Shown here piece by piece: positions 29,401 to 37,934 of a DNA stretch of 64,000 nucleotides. Under the pieces are notes generated by a model. The model saw nothing but the letters and a program-made list of their open reading frames with translations. It was not told where the DNA came from and made no database searches. Each line of letters begins with the position of its first letter. Within the stretch, counting starts at the first letter, position 1. This DNA comes from Listeria immobilis (GTDB lineage Bacteria; Bacillota; Bacilli; Lactobacillales; Listeriaceae). The stretch covers positions 62,001 through 126,000 of the forward strand of contig NZ_JAASTZ010000001.1 in NCBI RefSeq assembly GCF_014322765.1, given 5' to 3'. A program made the position numbers and the translations under genes.

Positions 29401-30126
29401 GGTGGAATTGATCATGTTTTAGCATCAGGAGAAGATGTGAATATTTTTGTAATGGATAATGAAGTTTATTCTAATACAGGTGGTCAGTCTTCCAAAGCAA
29501 CACCAACAGCCGCTATTGCAAAATTCGCTTCTGGCGGAAAATCAGTAGGTAAAAAAGATCTCGGCGTGATGGCGATGAGTTATGGTAATATCTATGTAGC
29601 ACAAATTGCGATGGGAGCAAGTAAGCGACAAACTTTAAAAGCAATCGAGGAAGCAGAAGCATATCCTGGTCCTTCGCTTATTATTGCTTATACGCCATGT
29701 ATTAATCACGGTATTTCAAGTGGAATGAAAACGATGTTAACCGAAACGCAAAAAGCTGTAGAATGCGGCTATTGGAGCTTATATCGTTATAATCCAGCGC
29801 TAGAAGAAAAAGGGAAAAATCCAATGACGATGGACTTCAAAAAAGTCGATTTTGACCAATTTGAAGATTTCTTAAAACGAGAAACACGTTATTCAGCTTT
29901 ATATAAAGCAAATCCAGAAGTAGCCCGTAAGCTATCGGAAAAAACACGAACCGATGCTGAAAAACGTTTTAAACGATATGCGACAATGGCTGGATTAGAT
30001 TTAGAAAAAATATTCAAGAAAAAAGAAGTTGCTGAAACAAGTGGAACAGCTCCAGTTGATGACGAACGCGCTGCAAGAAAAGCAGCTAGAGAAGCTAGAA
30101 GACTGGCGCGCGAACAAGAGAAATAA
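26476..30126 (+). CDS. nifJ: Pyruvate:flavodoxin (ferredoxin) oxidoreductase
   Basis: A single-chain PFOR of about 1216 residues. Domains in order: pyrimidine-binding TPP domain (ITPSSTMAE), middle domain, gamma-type domain, a bicluster ferredoxin with CTMCNECAFVCP (about 692) and CTGCNLCAETCP (about 746), the proximal-cluster CAGCGETPY (about 813), and the pyrophosphate-binding TPP domain (GDGWAYDIGFGG, VMDNEVYSNTGGQSSKATP). It converts pyruvate and CoA to acetyl-CoA, CO2 and reduced flavodoxin or ferredoxin. ATG 26476 matches the family's RKTMDGN start; GTG 26464 is the alternative. The Ala/Arg/Lys-rich C-terminal tail is longer than usual. Confidence 0.95.
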   Translation: MRNRKTMDGNTAAAYISYAFTEVAAIYPITPSSTMAELVDEWASKDKKNLFNESVKVVEMQSEAGAAGTVHGSLQAGALTSTYTASQGLLLMIPNMYKIAGELLPTVFHVSARTISAASLNIFGDHSDVMATRQTGFAMLAEGSVQEVMDLSAVAHLAALKGSLPFLNFFDGFRTSHELQKIEVLEYSELENLLDKAALQQFRDRAMTPNNPKTIGSNQNPDIFFQQRETVNRYYEEIPSIVQNYMQEINQLRGTDYDLVNYYGADDATDVIVAMGSVTPVIEQVIDYLTQQGKKVGLLNIRLYRPFPAENFLAKLPNTVERVAVLDRTKEPGAGGEPLLLDVQSVLYDSETRPLVIGGRYGLGSKDVTPDQILGVYSHLSEEKPKPRFTIGITDDITNLSILNSGPSDLTAEKTFQCKFWGFGSDGTVGANKAAIKIIGDNTDLYAQGYFSYDSKKSGGLTVSHLRFGEKNIRSAYLIQQADFVSCSTSAYLRSYDLLKGLKPGGIFLLNTIWEGEQLERHLPANMRAYIAKNNIQFYTLNAMKIAGNAGLGRRINTVMQTAFFRVTDILPFEKALADLKQSAIATYGKKDMQVAEKNIIAMDQTVANLHKVEVPESWANGETAVTKEAATDRPAYIKNILEPVNRLEGDALTVGDLISNGMVSGAYPAGTAAYEKRGIALEVPEWISENCTMCNECAFVCPHAAIRPILTDEEELASAPEGFMTREMRGKDGLQYRIQVSPMDCTGCNLCAETCPAKDKALVMKPFEEVAAKENPNWSFAINVKPKKNPSKKNTVPGSQFEQPLLEFSGACAGCGETPYVKLLTQMFGDRMMIANATGCSSIWGASAPATPYTVNDKGHGPAWGNSLLEDNAEYGYGMYLANQTMRKALSNKVSKALTEEVLSDNLREVLTTWQTKMDVSEDTRERAEQLQLALLSEMDGNLILESIYNDRELFIKRSQWMLGGDGWAYDIGFGGIDHVLASGEDVNIFVMDNEVYSNTGGQSSKATPTAAIAKFASGGKSVGKKDLGVMAMSYGNIYVAQIAMGASKRQTLKAIEEAEAYPGPSLIIAYTPCINHGISSGMKTMLTETQKAVECGYWSLYRYNPALEEKGKNPMTMDFKKVDFDQFEDFLKRETRYSALYKANPEVARKLSEKTRTDAEKRFKRYATMAGLDLEKIFKKKEVAETSGTAPVDDERAARKAAREARRLAREQEK

Positions 30127-30162
30127 AAAAAGGATCCAGAAATTTTTTCTGGATCCTTTTTT
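30126..30162 (+). terminator. Terminator of nifJ
   Basis: AGGATCCAGAAA (30131-30142) / TTTCTGGATCCT (30146-30157) is perfect and flanked by A and T runs. Confidence 0.9.
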
Positions 30163-30378
30163 CGTTTATGATTTGTGGGAATCATAAACCATGTGGGAAT
30201 GAATAGATATTCTTTAGTGAGCAAAATATAAAGAAATAGCTACTATTTTAATATAACTTTTTTTGAGCAATCTTGCACTAGTAAAAAGGATATAAAAACA
30301 GGCAAATATACGAAACCACGTTGCAGTTAAGGCAATTTGCGACATGTGAAAGTTTTATGACAATTTTTTATTGTTGTA

Positions 30379-32340
30379 TCAATGATTTTCGTGAAGTAAA
30401 CCATTTTGATACGCGTTTAAAAGTTTTTTTAAATCTTCTGCTTGTGTATGGAGCTGTTTACCAATATCTGTGTCTTTAACCCGCTTCCGATTAATTTCCA
30501 TCTCAATTACTTGCCTCGTAGAAAGAATATCAGTTTCATTTTTAACAGCATCCTCTTTCGTTGTAAAAGGCTGGTGGCTAACTAGTTGTAGCCCATAACT
30601 ATTAAATAGTAACGTATATCCCGCTAATTTAGTCTTTTTATGGTACGCTTTTGCAAAGCCGCCATCAATAACAAGCATTTTTCCATCCGCCTTAATTGGA
30701 CTTTCTCCCTTGCCTTCTTTTACAGGAGTATGCCCATTAATGATATGACCACAATTTGCATCAAGTCCAAACTCCTCTAAAATTTGTTGGCAAATTGCTT
30801 CCTCATTACGCAACTTATAATACGGATTTTTTTCTTCCGTATGAGTTGCTTTATCCGCAATAAAATATCGCTCGAAAGTAGTCATTTCGCTTTTTCCAAA
30901 TAAAGAGGAGATGGCGCCAGTCCACAAATACCAAACAATATCGCTGGCATATTTCTTTTCAACTGTACCTGCGGGGTGTACATAAGCTTCTCGTGTAAGA
31001 ATCTCAAATTGTTCCAAAAGTTGGCGACCAGCATAACTTTTCTTCCGTAACTCCATGGCCATAAAAGTTCCATCCTCGTGAAGGGGAATACAACCATGAT
31101 AAAGCAAATTCCCATTATAAGTTAAAAACATGCTACCTTTCGCATATAAAAATTGAACATGTTTTTGCAAGCGATGACAATTTTTAAAAGAAGCAGTAAT
31201 TTTTTCAATAAGCGCTTGTTCGGCAGGAGTCAATTGGTACGGATTTTCCGGATCAATTGTTGGAAAATGTGTATCAAGTAAATCATAATCTTGTCCTTTT
31301 AAACGAATTGTCCCTTTTTGATAATCAATAAAATCGAGAAGGAGACGGTGTTTCATATGGAATTCGTCATGTCGTACAATAATTTCTCCTTCTAATTTAA
31401 ATTGGATAATCGCTATAGCTTTATGCATCCGTGCAATTTGTGTGATTTCGGCATTACTATACTCGAGATTCTCTTCAATCTTAGGTTGGAAATAAGTACA
31501 TGGATCATCTTGATAAATAGCATCAGCAAAAAGAGCGAGTGGACGAAGGGAAATACCATAACTATCTTCTAAAATATCTAAGTTTAAATAACGAGCGGAA
31601 ATTCGAATCACATTTGCTGCACAAACCTTGGAACCACTTGCCGCTCCCATCCACAAAATATCGTGATTACCCCACTGGAAATCAAGCGAATGGTAATTCA
31701 TTAGCGTGTCCATAATTTTATCCGGGTACGGTCCACGATCATAAACATCTCCAACAATGTGCAAATGATCAACGACGAGTTGCTGAATTAGGCGAGACAA
31801 GGCACTAATAAATTCCTCCGCACGGTCAAGCGAAATAATATGTTGAATAATTTCTTCATAATACATTCGTTTATCATCGTCATTGTAGTTTTCTTGTAGT
31901 AACTCTTCTAATATGTAAGCAAAATCTGCTGGCATTGCTTTTCGTACTTTGGAACGGGTGTATTTAGAAGCAACATATTGACAAAATTCAATTAATCGAA
32001 GAAGCGTCGTGCGATACCAACCATCCATATCTACTAATTCTTCCGCGATCAAATCCATTTTTTCTTCTGGATAGTAAACAAGCGTGCTAAGCGAGTTTAT
32101 TTCTGCATCATCTAATTCGGTGCCAAAAATGTCACGAATCTTCCGCTTTACCACCCCTGAGCCATTACGTAAAACATGTTCAAAAGCACTGTATTCCCCG
32201 TGTACATCACTTAAAAAATGCTCCGTTCCTTTTGGCAAATTCATAATTGCCTCTAGATTAATGATTTCTGTAGCAGTTTTTGCAATAGTAGGATATTGTT
32301 TTGCAAGTAAACGTAAATATTTCATGTCAATTTCTTCCAT
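30379..32340 (-). CDS. fbp: Fructose-1,6-bisphosphatase, class III
   Basis: 653 residues, full length for the Firmicute class III enzyme, hydrolysing fructose-1,6-bisphosphate in gluconeogenesis. It has a metallophosphatase fold: [20 protein letters not shown] near the start, [30 protein letters not shown] and the late [20 protein letters not shown] and [14 protein letters not shown] 32340 has only a weak ribosome site. ATG 32325, eight bases after GGAAG, is an equally good start. Confidence 0.95.
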   Translation of the reverse strand: MEEIDMKYLRLLAKQYPTIAKTATEIINLEAIMNLPKGTEHFLSDVHGEYSAFEHVLRNGSGVVKRKIRDIFGTELDDAEINSLSTLVYYPEEKMDLIAEELVDMDGWYRTTLLRLIEFCQYVASKYTRSKVRKAMPADFAYILEELLQENYNDDDKRMYYEEIIQHIISLDRAEEFISALSRLIQQLVVDHLHIVGDVYDRGPYPDKIMDTLMNYHSLDFQWGNHDILWMGAASGSKVCAANVIRISARYLNLDILEDSYGISLRPLALFADAIYQDDPCTYFQPKIEENLEYSNAEITQIARMHKAIAIIQFKLEGEIIVRHDEFHMKHRLLLDFIDYQKGTIRLKGQDYDLLDTHFPTIDPENPYQLTPAEQALIEKITASFKNCHRLQKHVQFLYAKGSMFLTYNGNLLYHGCIPLHEDGTFMAMELRKKSYAGRQLLEQFEILTREAYVHPAGTVEKKYASDIVWYLWTGAISSLFGKSEMTTFERYFIADKATHTEEKNPYYKLRNEEAICQQILEEFGLDANCGHIINGHTPVKEGKGESPIKADGKMLVIDGGFAKAYHKKTKLAGYTLLFNSYGLQLVSHQPFTTKEDAVKNETDILSTRQVIEMEINRKRVKDTDIGKQLHTQAEDLKKLLNAYQNGLLHENH

Positions 32341-32423
32341 GAGGCACTACCCCTTTTATAATTGGTATAGCTATTATATTTCTTAAATACAAGTAATACA
32401 AATGTTCTGTTTTGATATTGGTA

Positions 32424-32453
32424 TATACAAAAAGACGGGCATAGGCTCGTCTT
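32424..32453 (-). terminator. Terminator of the AEC transporter gene
   Basis: On the minus strand AAGACGAGC pairs with GCCCGTCTT, followed by TTTTT. The stop codon (32452-32454) abuts the stem. Confidence 0.75.
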
Positions 32454-33363
32454 AGAATACTGGATGAAGGAAATATAAAACAATAGGTAGTGTGATAATA
32501 CTTAATACCGTACTAATAAAAGTAGCACTAGAAACTAAGTCAGGTTTCGTATCAAACTGAACTGCCATTAGGGTAGTGTTTGCTGCTGTTGGCATTGCCG
32601 CAAGCAGAATCATAATTTGCTTGGTCATCTCATCAACCGGAAGAATAAATGTTAATCCAAGTGCAATTAGTGGGGCAACCAGCAATTTTAAAACTAGGGC
32701 AATACCTACTTTCCCAAGCTCGATTCTTCTAAAGGAAATGACCGCCAGCTGCATACCAAGAACAATCATAATTGTTGGAATCGCCGCATCTCCAACGAGT
32801 TTTACGCAAGTCATTAAAGCAGATGGTAGTGAAATATGTAGCAATTGAAGTGCTAACCCGAGCAACGCCCCGTAAGCAATCGGCATCCGAACAACTTTTT
32901 TCATAACTGTTTTCATACCATCGGATTCTTTACTACCTTTTGCAGCAAAATATATACCAATCGTGCTCATTGCGAGTTGCTGCAAGACCATTAAAACGAC
33001 AGCAATATCAAGCCCAACTGCACCAAAAACAAGAAGTACAACGGGTGTCCCGTAATTACCGTTATTCATAAATGCACTAGCTAGGATTAGTGCACAACGA
33101 TCTTGCAAATTATAACCGAGTAAAAAACTAATCAAACTGACTAGTAAAATTAAAATTAAACATAGGGCAAAAATGTAAATCGCCAAATAAAGATAATCCA
33201 TCGAAAGTGGATTGGTATAAAAAGTATTAAATGCTAGAAACGGGGACATTAAGTAAAGCGTTAATTTAGACAAGTTTGGAATATCAAATTTTAATGTCTT
33301 TTGGCCAATAAATCCAATTGCAAAAATCCCGAAAACTGGAAGTAAAATAAGTAAAAATTGCAT
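32452..33363 (-). CDS. AEC (auxin efflux carrier) family permease
   Basis: 303 residues from the ATG at 33361-33363; the longer upstream frame lacks a ribosome site. About ten hydrophobic helices are seen, with the family's broken-helix region NNGNYGTPVVLLVFG (about 110-124). AEC members export small organic acids or related anions; in lactic acid bacteria relatives carry malate or auxin-like acids. The substrate here is unknown. It is monocistronic. Confidence 0.88.
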   Translation of the reverse strand: MQFLLILLPVFGIFAIGFIGQKTLKFDIPNLSKLTLYLMSPFLAFNTFYTNPLSMDYLYLAIYIFALCLILILLVSLISFLLGYNLQDRCALILASAFMNNGNYGTPVVLLVFGAVGLDIAVVLMVLQQLAMSTIGIYFAAKGSKESDGMKTVMKKVVRMPIAYGALLGLALQLLHISLPSALMTCVKLVGDAAIPTIMIVLGMQLAVISFRRIELGKVGIALVLKLLVAPLIALGLTFILPVDEMTKQIMILLAAMPTAANTTLMAVQFDTKPDLVSSATFISTVLSIITLPIVLYFLHPVF

Positions 33364-33536
33364 AGCATCACTCTTTTCTATATGGATTGTAGATTTATTG
33401 TACCACATTCGAAAAAGTATAAGAATTTAATTAGTATTTTTAGTTAGTGTCATTTATTTGTTCAAATGTGATGCAAAGTCATTTATCTCTGTGAAACATG
33501 TTACTTTTTAATAAGAAAAAAAAGGAGGAATTACTA

Positions 33537-34508
33537 ATGGAGTTAACAGCGAAGAAAAATTGGATGAAAATATGGTTGTTGGTTGTTGTTGCGGTTTGCT
33601 TATGTGGATTTAAGCTAGATGTTAGTGCCAGTGAAGTAACAGAGACGTATCCATTACCTGCACCAATTATTGATGCCTTTCCAGATGAAGATATTGCTAG
33701 CTGGGTTGCACTAGCCACTGGGAAAGATAGTGTGGATGATGTGATTACACAAGATGATTTAGACGGGATTACACATTTAACAATGGAAGGCGTTCATTTG
33801 ACAGGAGAACAATTGAGTGTTTTCAATAACGAGGTTTTTCCAAATATGAAAGGATTAACGATTGATGATGGAAGAATTGGAGCATTACCAGTTTTTACAG
33901 CTTTTCCGAACATTGAACAAATGATTTTGGTTGATGACTATGTTACATCTTTTCCGGATGCTAATTACCCAAGTTTAACCAATGTGGATTTAAGTCAAAA
34001 TGATTTTAGCGATGCTTTTCCGATGTTTATTGGTATGGATGCATTGCAAAATATAAATTTATTTGATTGTAATATTACGAATCTTCCGCTTGATGCATGG
34101 AGTCACTTAGAACATCTTGGCGAAAATGAAGGACTGGTTAACTTGAGCGGAAATCATATAACAGAAATTCCAGAGAGCGTGACTTTTAGCACGGAATGGG
34201 GATTTCCAATTACGGCTATAGATGAATCCTACACGTTTGAACCTATTACTATTCAACAAGGTGATTCTTATTCCATCTACTTACCAATCGTGAATCAGTT
34301 CACTGAACAAGGTGAAATTAGCCTTATAGGGGAATTTTTCATTGATGGAACCAGTCAGGAAATAAACGTATTAGCACCAACCGATTATTATCTCCCTATC
34401 CCAACAGAAGCTTTAACAACAGGCACTCATAGTATCGAACTATATGTACAAGATTATTATGGTAGTCATATAACTGCTAATTATTCGATTAGTGTAACTG
34501 TAGAATAG
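33537..34508 (+). CDS. Secreted internalin-like LRR protein without sorting signal
   Basis: 323 residues from ATG 33537 with AAGGAGG nine bases upstream. A signal peptide (LLVVVAVCLCGFKLDVSAS) is followed by the internalin cap FPDEDIASWVALATGK, a short set of degenerate LRRs (about 85-220) and a beta-rich C-terminal domain (about 225-323). No LPXTG, GW or transmembrane anchor is present, so it should be secreted, like the small InlC-type internalins, though sequence similarity to those is not evident. Confidence 0.85.
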   Translation: MELTAKKNWMKIWLLVVVAVCLCGFKLDVSASEVTETYPLPAPIIDAFPDEDIASWVALATGKDSVDDVITQDDLDGITHLTMEGVHLTGEQLSVFNNEVFPNMKGLTIDDGRIGALPVFTAFPNIEQMILVDDYVTSFPDANYPSLTNVDLSQNDFSDAFPMFIGMDALQNINLFDCNITNLPLDAWSHLEHLGENEGLVNLSGNHITEIPESVTFSTEWGFPITAIDESYTFEPITIQQGDSYSIYLPIVNQFTEQGEISLIGEFFIDGTSQEINVLAPTDYYLPIPTEALTTGTHSIELYVQDYYGSHITANYSISVTVE

Positions 34509-34721
34509 AAAAAACTATTTAGGGAATGAGGGGGCTGGTTTGTATAGAAATCCAGCTTGATTCATCGAAAGCGGAGGCAGAAGTAACGGATAAGTACTGC
34601 AGTTGAAAAAGGGACAGTTTCGTCCCAAAGAAATCAAGCGATACCGCTATAGATTAGAGAAGGAACTCTAAAACAAAAAAGCTAGTGTTCCAATGCCACA
34701 AAAAAACATCGAAAAACAAAA

Positions 34722-34770
34722 AACAGGAGCACTTAGTAATTATAAAAATTACCGAATGCTCCTGTTTTTT
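34722..34770. terminator. Hairpin terminator in the debris region
   Basis: ACAGGAGCA and TGCTCCTGT close an 18-bp imperfect stem, with TTTTTT after it and A-rich sequence before it, so it could work in either direction. Confidence 0.75.
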
Positions 34771-34831
34771 ATTCTCGTTTCAACATCTTCGTATTAGCTA
34801 GAAATAGTGCGGCAACGAGAAGTAAGATTGC
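34769..34831 (-). pseudogene. C-terminal fragment of a membrane protein
   Basis: On the minus strand 20 codons read AILLLVAALFLANTKMLKRE and stop at TAA 34769-34771, just before the bidirectional hairpin. A hydrophobic helix plus basic tail is typical of the end of a permease. An in-frame stop precedes it, so it is only a remnant. Confidence 0.4.
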
Positions 34832-34889
34832 TCAGATAAAATGAGTGTAGAAGTCGCACTCGAATGATCGACAATAATAAACCGAATAA

Positions 34890-35249
34890 TTGCCGGATGG
34901 ACTCGATACGATTATTGGAGAACGCGGAGTAAAACTATCTGGTGGACAAAAACAACGCCTAGCAATTGCGAGAATGTTTTTGAAAAATCCACCTATTTTA
35001 ATTTTAGATGAGGCAACTTCTGCTTTAGATACGGAGTCAGAACAAGTTATTCAAGCATCTTTAGAAGAGCTAGCAGAGGGAAGAACAACCATGATCATTG
35101 CGCATCGTTTAGCGACAATTAAGCATGCGGATCGAATTATTGTTGTTAATGAAACTGGAATTGCAGAAACTGGCACCCATGACGAACTTTTAGCTAGGGA
35201 GACCGGTGCCTATAAGAGATTATACGATGCTCAATTTAATACGATTTAA
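34890..35249 (+). pseudogene. C-terminal fragment of an ABC exporter ATPase
   Basis: 119 codons carry the second half of an MsbA/LmrA-like nucleotide-binding domain: D-loop and signature [15 protein letters not shown], Walker [13 protein letters not shown] and H-loop IIAHRLATI. The membrane domain and Walker A are absent, with stops immediately upstream in frame, so it cannot bind and hydrolyse ATP normally. It is the 3' remnant of a gene of about 600 codons, removed by a deletion ending near 34885. Confidence 0.9.
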
Positions 35250-35291
35250 TAAAAAATTGGTTTCCTATCTAGGAGCTTTCATATTATTGGA

Positions 35292-35336
35292 AAACAGGAA
35301 TTATCTAGAAAATAGTAAAGATAATTTCTGTTTTTC
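35292..35336 (+). terminator. Terminator after the ABC fragment
   Basis: A 15-bp stem (35292-35306 and 35319-35333, one G-U), followed by T residues. Confidence 0.85.
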
Positions 35337-35356
35337 TTTGTGTTTTCACTTAGAGT

Positions 35357-35399
35357 TTAACAAGTGTTAATGACGAGCAGAATTAATTTAGTTTATATT
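35357..35399 (+). promoter_or_regulatory. PrfA box and promoter upstream of hpt
   Basis: TTAACAAGTGTTAA (35357-35370) is a perfect 14-bp palindrome of the PrfA type, TTAACANNTGTTAA. A -10-like TATATT lies at 35394-35399, 23 bp after the box, the usual spacing of PrfA-dependent promoters. The hpt start codon is about 290 bp downstream. Confidence 0.85.
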
Positions 35400-35416
35400 T
35401 TAAACATAGTGTTTAA
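35400..35416. promoter_or_regulatory. Inverted repeat at the hpt transcription start region
   Basis: TTAAACA-TAG-TGTTTAA is a perfect 7+3+7 repeat just after the -10. It resembles a widened PrfA-like site but with the wrong centre. Function unknown. Confidence 0.4.
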
Positions 35417-35492
35417 CAGCATGAAAGAGAAAATCAGTTATTAAAACTTTTTTAGTAGCAAGTGGTAGAAGGAAGTATCACGTGAACTTTCA

Positions 35493-35665
35493 ATGAAACC
35501 GTTTGCAAAGGAAGATTACTTTCAGGGTACTTTTACAAAAATCATTGGCCATGATTTAGAAAGATTAATTATTTGGGACTTACTAATAAACTCTCGAGTG
35601 GAGGCACTCATCATATAGAGGGCAATGCCTATCACAACATTCTAAACTTAGCTTGGAATGAAGAT
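35493..35665 (+). pseudogene. Decayed small reading frame in the hpt leader
   Basis: ATG 35493 opens 41 codons (MKPFAKEDYFQGTFTKIIGH and on) to TAG 35616-35618. A second frame continues GGTHHIEGNAYHNILNLAW to a stop near 35668. The two may be parts of one frameshifted protein. I do not recognise it, and no ribosome site is obvious. Confidence 0.3.
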
Positions 35666-35687
35666 TAAACATGAAAGGAAAATAGTA

Positions 35688-36374
35688 ATGTCATTATTCA
35701 GTTTAAAAAGAAAGAACTATCATATCCCATTAGAAATACAAAGGCAGCAGTGGTTCAGGAACTTTATTGTTGCATTTATGGCTGTATTTGTTTGCTATTT
35801 AACAGTATACCTTCTAAGAAATAACTTTAAAGCTGCGCAGACATTATTTATTGAACAGAATAATTTCAGCACGACGGAATTAGGGATGATTGATTTAGCT
35901 TTTTCCGTTGCATATGGAATTGGAAAAACCATATTAGGTTATGGTATTGACGGTAGAAATGCGAAAAAAATAATGAGTTTTCTACTAGGTGTTTCCGCTA
36001 TTATTTCGATTATTATTGGGATTTTATTAATTACAAAACAGGCCACAACAGGGATCTTATTTATTCTAGGTTTCTTAGTATTCGGTCCTCAACTTTTAAT
36101 TGGAGTTTCTGTGATAGAATTTGTTCCTAAGAGCGCTTTAGCTGTAACAAATGGTTTAACAGGAACATTTGCTTATCTATTTGGAGATTCTTTTGCAAAA
36201 GTATTCCTTGGTTATATAACAGACCCAACTAAATCAGGTATGAATATATTTGGTTATACTTTGCACGGTTGGGGAGCTACGTTCACGATTATATTTACAG
36301 CTTTGATTATTGCAGGATTAATGATGATTCCTGTCGCATTAAAACAAGAGAGGACTATTCGTAAAATAAGTTAA
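35688..36374 (+). pseudogene. hpt: Hexose-phosphate transporter Hpt/UhpT with internal in-frame deletion
   Basis: The product would have 228 residues, against about 450 for the organophosphate:phosphate antiporter family. The first about 118 residues (WFRNFIVAFMAVFVCYLTVYLLRN type start, first helices, YGIGKTILGYGIDGRNAKK) and the last about 105 (LFILGFLVFGPQLLIGV, FVPKSALAVTNGLTGTFAYL) are well preserved, but the middle is missing, joined in frame near 36040-36065. That removes about half of the helices, including the central loop, so transport of glucose-6-phosphate is very unlikely. ATG 35688 follows AAAGGAA. In L. monocytogenes the intact protein feeds cytosolic growth under PrfA control. 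Confidence 0.88.
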
Positions 36375-36468
36375 AATCGTTGTATAGCTAACAAAAAATT
36401 AGGCTTGATTTACTTACAGGTCCATATAAATTTTTTGTATGGAAAAAATATGAGTAAGAAATGCTTTG

Positions 36469-37695
36469 TTATTTCACTACAGAAGCTTTTTTATAAAGGA
36501 TAAAAATAGCTACGGTTATCAAGATGACTCCCATAAAAGCAGGGGCAGCATGACCAAATGTTATATAAATTTGACCACCAATTAGTGGACCGATAATTCG
36601 GGCAAGTGATTGAATGGCTTGGCTACCACCTTGGATACGACCTTGTTCACTGGCATCGGCTGATTTGGAAACCATACCGTTGAATGCAGGCCCAAAAATA
36701 GAATCGCCAAAGCCGAAAATAAACATGCCAATTATCAACAAGGAAGCGTGACTAAATATCGCAGAAGCGGCAATTAGACTATAACCAACAATCTCTGCGA
36801 ACATCCCCAAAATGGCAATCTGTTTATCACGTAATTTAAGTAGTAGTTTAGGCATAATAAAGGCTTGCGAGAGAATATCTTGAATTCCCATAATCGAGAA
36901 CATCAGACCAATTAGTGCTGGTTTCCAACTAAAACTATCTATCGTAAATTGAGAAATAATGGCCTGAAGTGAGCCATTTGGAATCCAAATTAAGAAAGCG
37001 GATACGAGTAAGCGACCTAAATTTTGAATGGAAAGAATATGGAATAGTTGTGAAAATGGATTAAGTCTTACCAAAGGGATGCTTTGCAAACGATTTTGTT
37101 TTGCAAGACTTTCTGGCATGTAGAAATAGCCGAATGCAAAATTGATTAAGGTGATGACTGCTCCGAAAAAAAGCGGAGTAGCATAGCCGAAGTGTGCGAG
37201 CAGACCGCCAAGTGCAGGACCAATAGCGGCACCCGTCCCAGCCACAGCGCTAACCCAACCAAAGTATTTTGTGCGCTGTTCTTGAGGGGTAATATCAGCA
37301 AAGAAAGCAAACAGGGTACTAACACTTCCACCAGTAATACCTTCAATAATACGACCAGAAAATAGTACCCAAAGCGCACCACCAAGGCCGAAAGTGAAGT
37401 AGCCAATCGCTGAACCAAATAGGCAAATAAGTAAAACGGGACGGCGACCAAAACGATCGCTTAAAGCGCCGAGACCAGGTGCGGCGAAAAAAACACAAAA
37501 AGCATAAACCGAGGTCAAAAGCGTGACCATCAGTGCCTGATCACTTGCATTATTTACATAAGGAGCAACTAAAAATGGGACAACTGGCATGATAATACTA
37601 AAGCCCATCCCGCAAAGAAAGACGGATATAAGTCCAAATAATAAAGTCTTTTTGTTGACTAAGTTGTTTGTATCGTGTGATTTAGATGAAAGCAT
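36469..37695 (-). CDS. Tetracycline-efflux-like MFS transporter
   Basis: 408 residues, about 12 helices, of the TetA(B/L-like) MFS group: motif A GALSDRFGRRPVLL after helix 2, and GGSVSTLFAFFADITPQEQRTKYFG in the N half. ATG 37695 with GGAG seven bases upstream is preferred over TTG 37707. It follows a marR gene on the same strand but has its own sigma-A promoter. The drug is not known; similarity alone does not show tetracycline resistance. Confidence 0.9.
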   Translation of the reverse strand: MLSSKSHDTNNLVNKKTLLFGLISVFLCGMGFSIIMPVVPFLVAPYVNNASDQALMVTLLTSVYAFCVFFAAPGLGALSDRFGRRPVLLICLFGSAIGYFTFGLGGALWVLFSGRIIEGITGGSVSTLFAFFADITPQEQRTKYFGWVSAVAGTGAAIGPALGGLLAHFGYATPLFFGAVITLINFAFGYFYMPESLAKQNRLQSIPLVRLNPFSQLFHILSIQNLGRLLVSAFLIWIPNGSLQAIISQFTIDSFSWKPALIGLMFSIMGIQDILSQAFIMPKLLLKLRDKQIAILGMFAEIVGYSLIAASAIFSHASLLIIGMFIFGFGDSIFGPAFNGMVSKSADASEQGRIQGGSQAIQSLARIIGPLIGGQIYITFGHAAPAFMGVILITVAIFILYKKASVVK

Positions 37696-37746
37696 GTGAT
37701 TCTCCAATCGATGTACGTTATTTTGTGTCCTAGGAAACTTAACAAC

Positions 37747-37775
37747 AGTTTAACGCCTTTTTGTTTCCTTGTCAA
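37747..37775 (-). promoter_or_regulatory. Sigma-A promoter of the MFS gene with putative MarR motif
   Basis: TTGACA (37770-37775), 17-bp spacer and TAAACT (37747-37752). The spacer begins AGGAAACAAAAA, almost the same as the start of the marR promoter spacer. A further AGGACACAAAAT lies downstream at about 37719-37730. Confidence 0.85.
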
Positions 37776-37788
37776 CTAAAAATAAAAA

Positions 37789-37928
37789 GAGGCTGGGAAA
37801 AAGGGCCTCTGAAATAAAAAACAAGCAGAAATCATGTCTATTCCATTTTTAGAAATGGCTCTATACAATGATTTCCGCTTTTCTATTTTTCAACTTTTAG
37901 TGCTGAGCTTTAGTTATGTCCCAGCCTC
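37789..37928. repeat. Nested inverted-repeat element (MITE-like)
   Basis: The ends are GAGGCTGGGA (37789-37798) and TCCCAGCCTC (37919-37928). Inside are paired arms AGCAGAAATCAT / ATGATTTCCGCT and a core hairpin CCATTTTTAGAAATGG (37843-37858). The whole 140 bp could fold into one long stem. Short elements with GAGGCTGGGACATAA-type ends are widespread in Firmicutes. It fills the gap between marR and the MFS promoter. Confidence 0.8.
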
Positions 37929-37934
37929 CGTATT

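Larger units (their letters stand above)
34509..34889. other. Gene-debris region
   Basis: No intact gene. It holds a strong hairpin (34722-34770), a 20-codon minus-strand fragment (34769-34831), and then the truncated ABC ATPase. The first 200 bp have stops in all frames. Together this looks like the junction of one or more deletions. Confidence 0.6.

Noticed and set aside
36400-36445. Hairpin TCCATA / TATGGA as terminator of the MFS gene
   Set aside because: On the minus strand the T-run lies before, not after, the stem, and the stem has only 6 bp.
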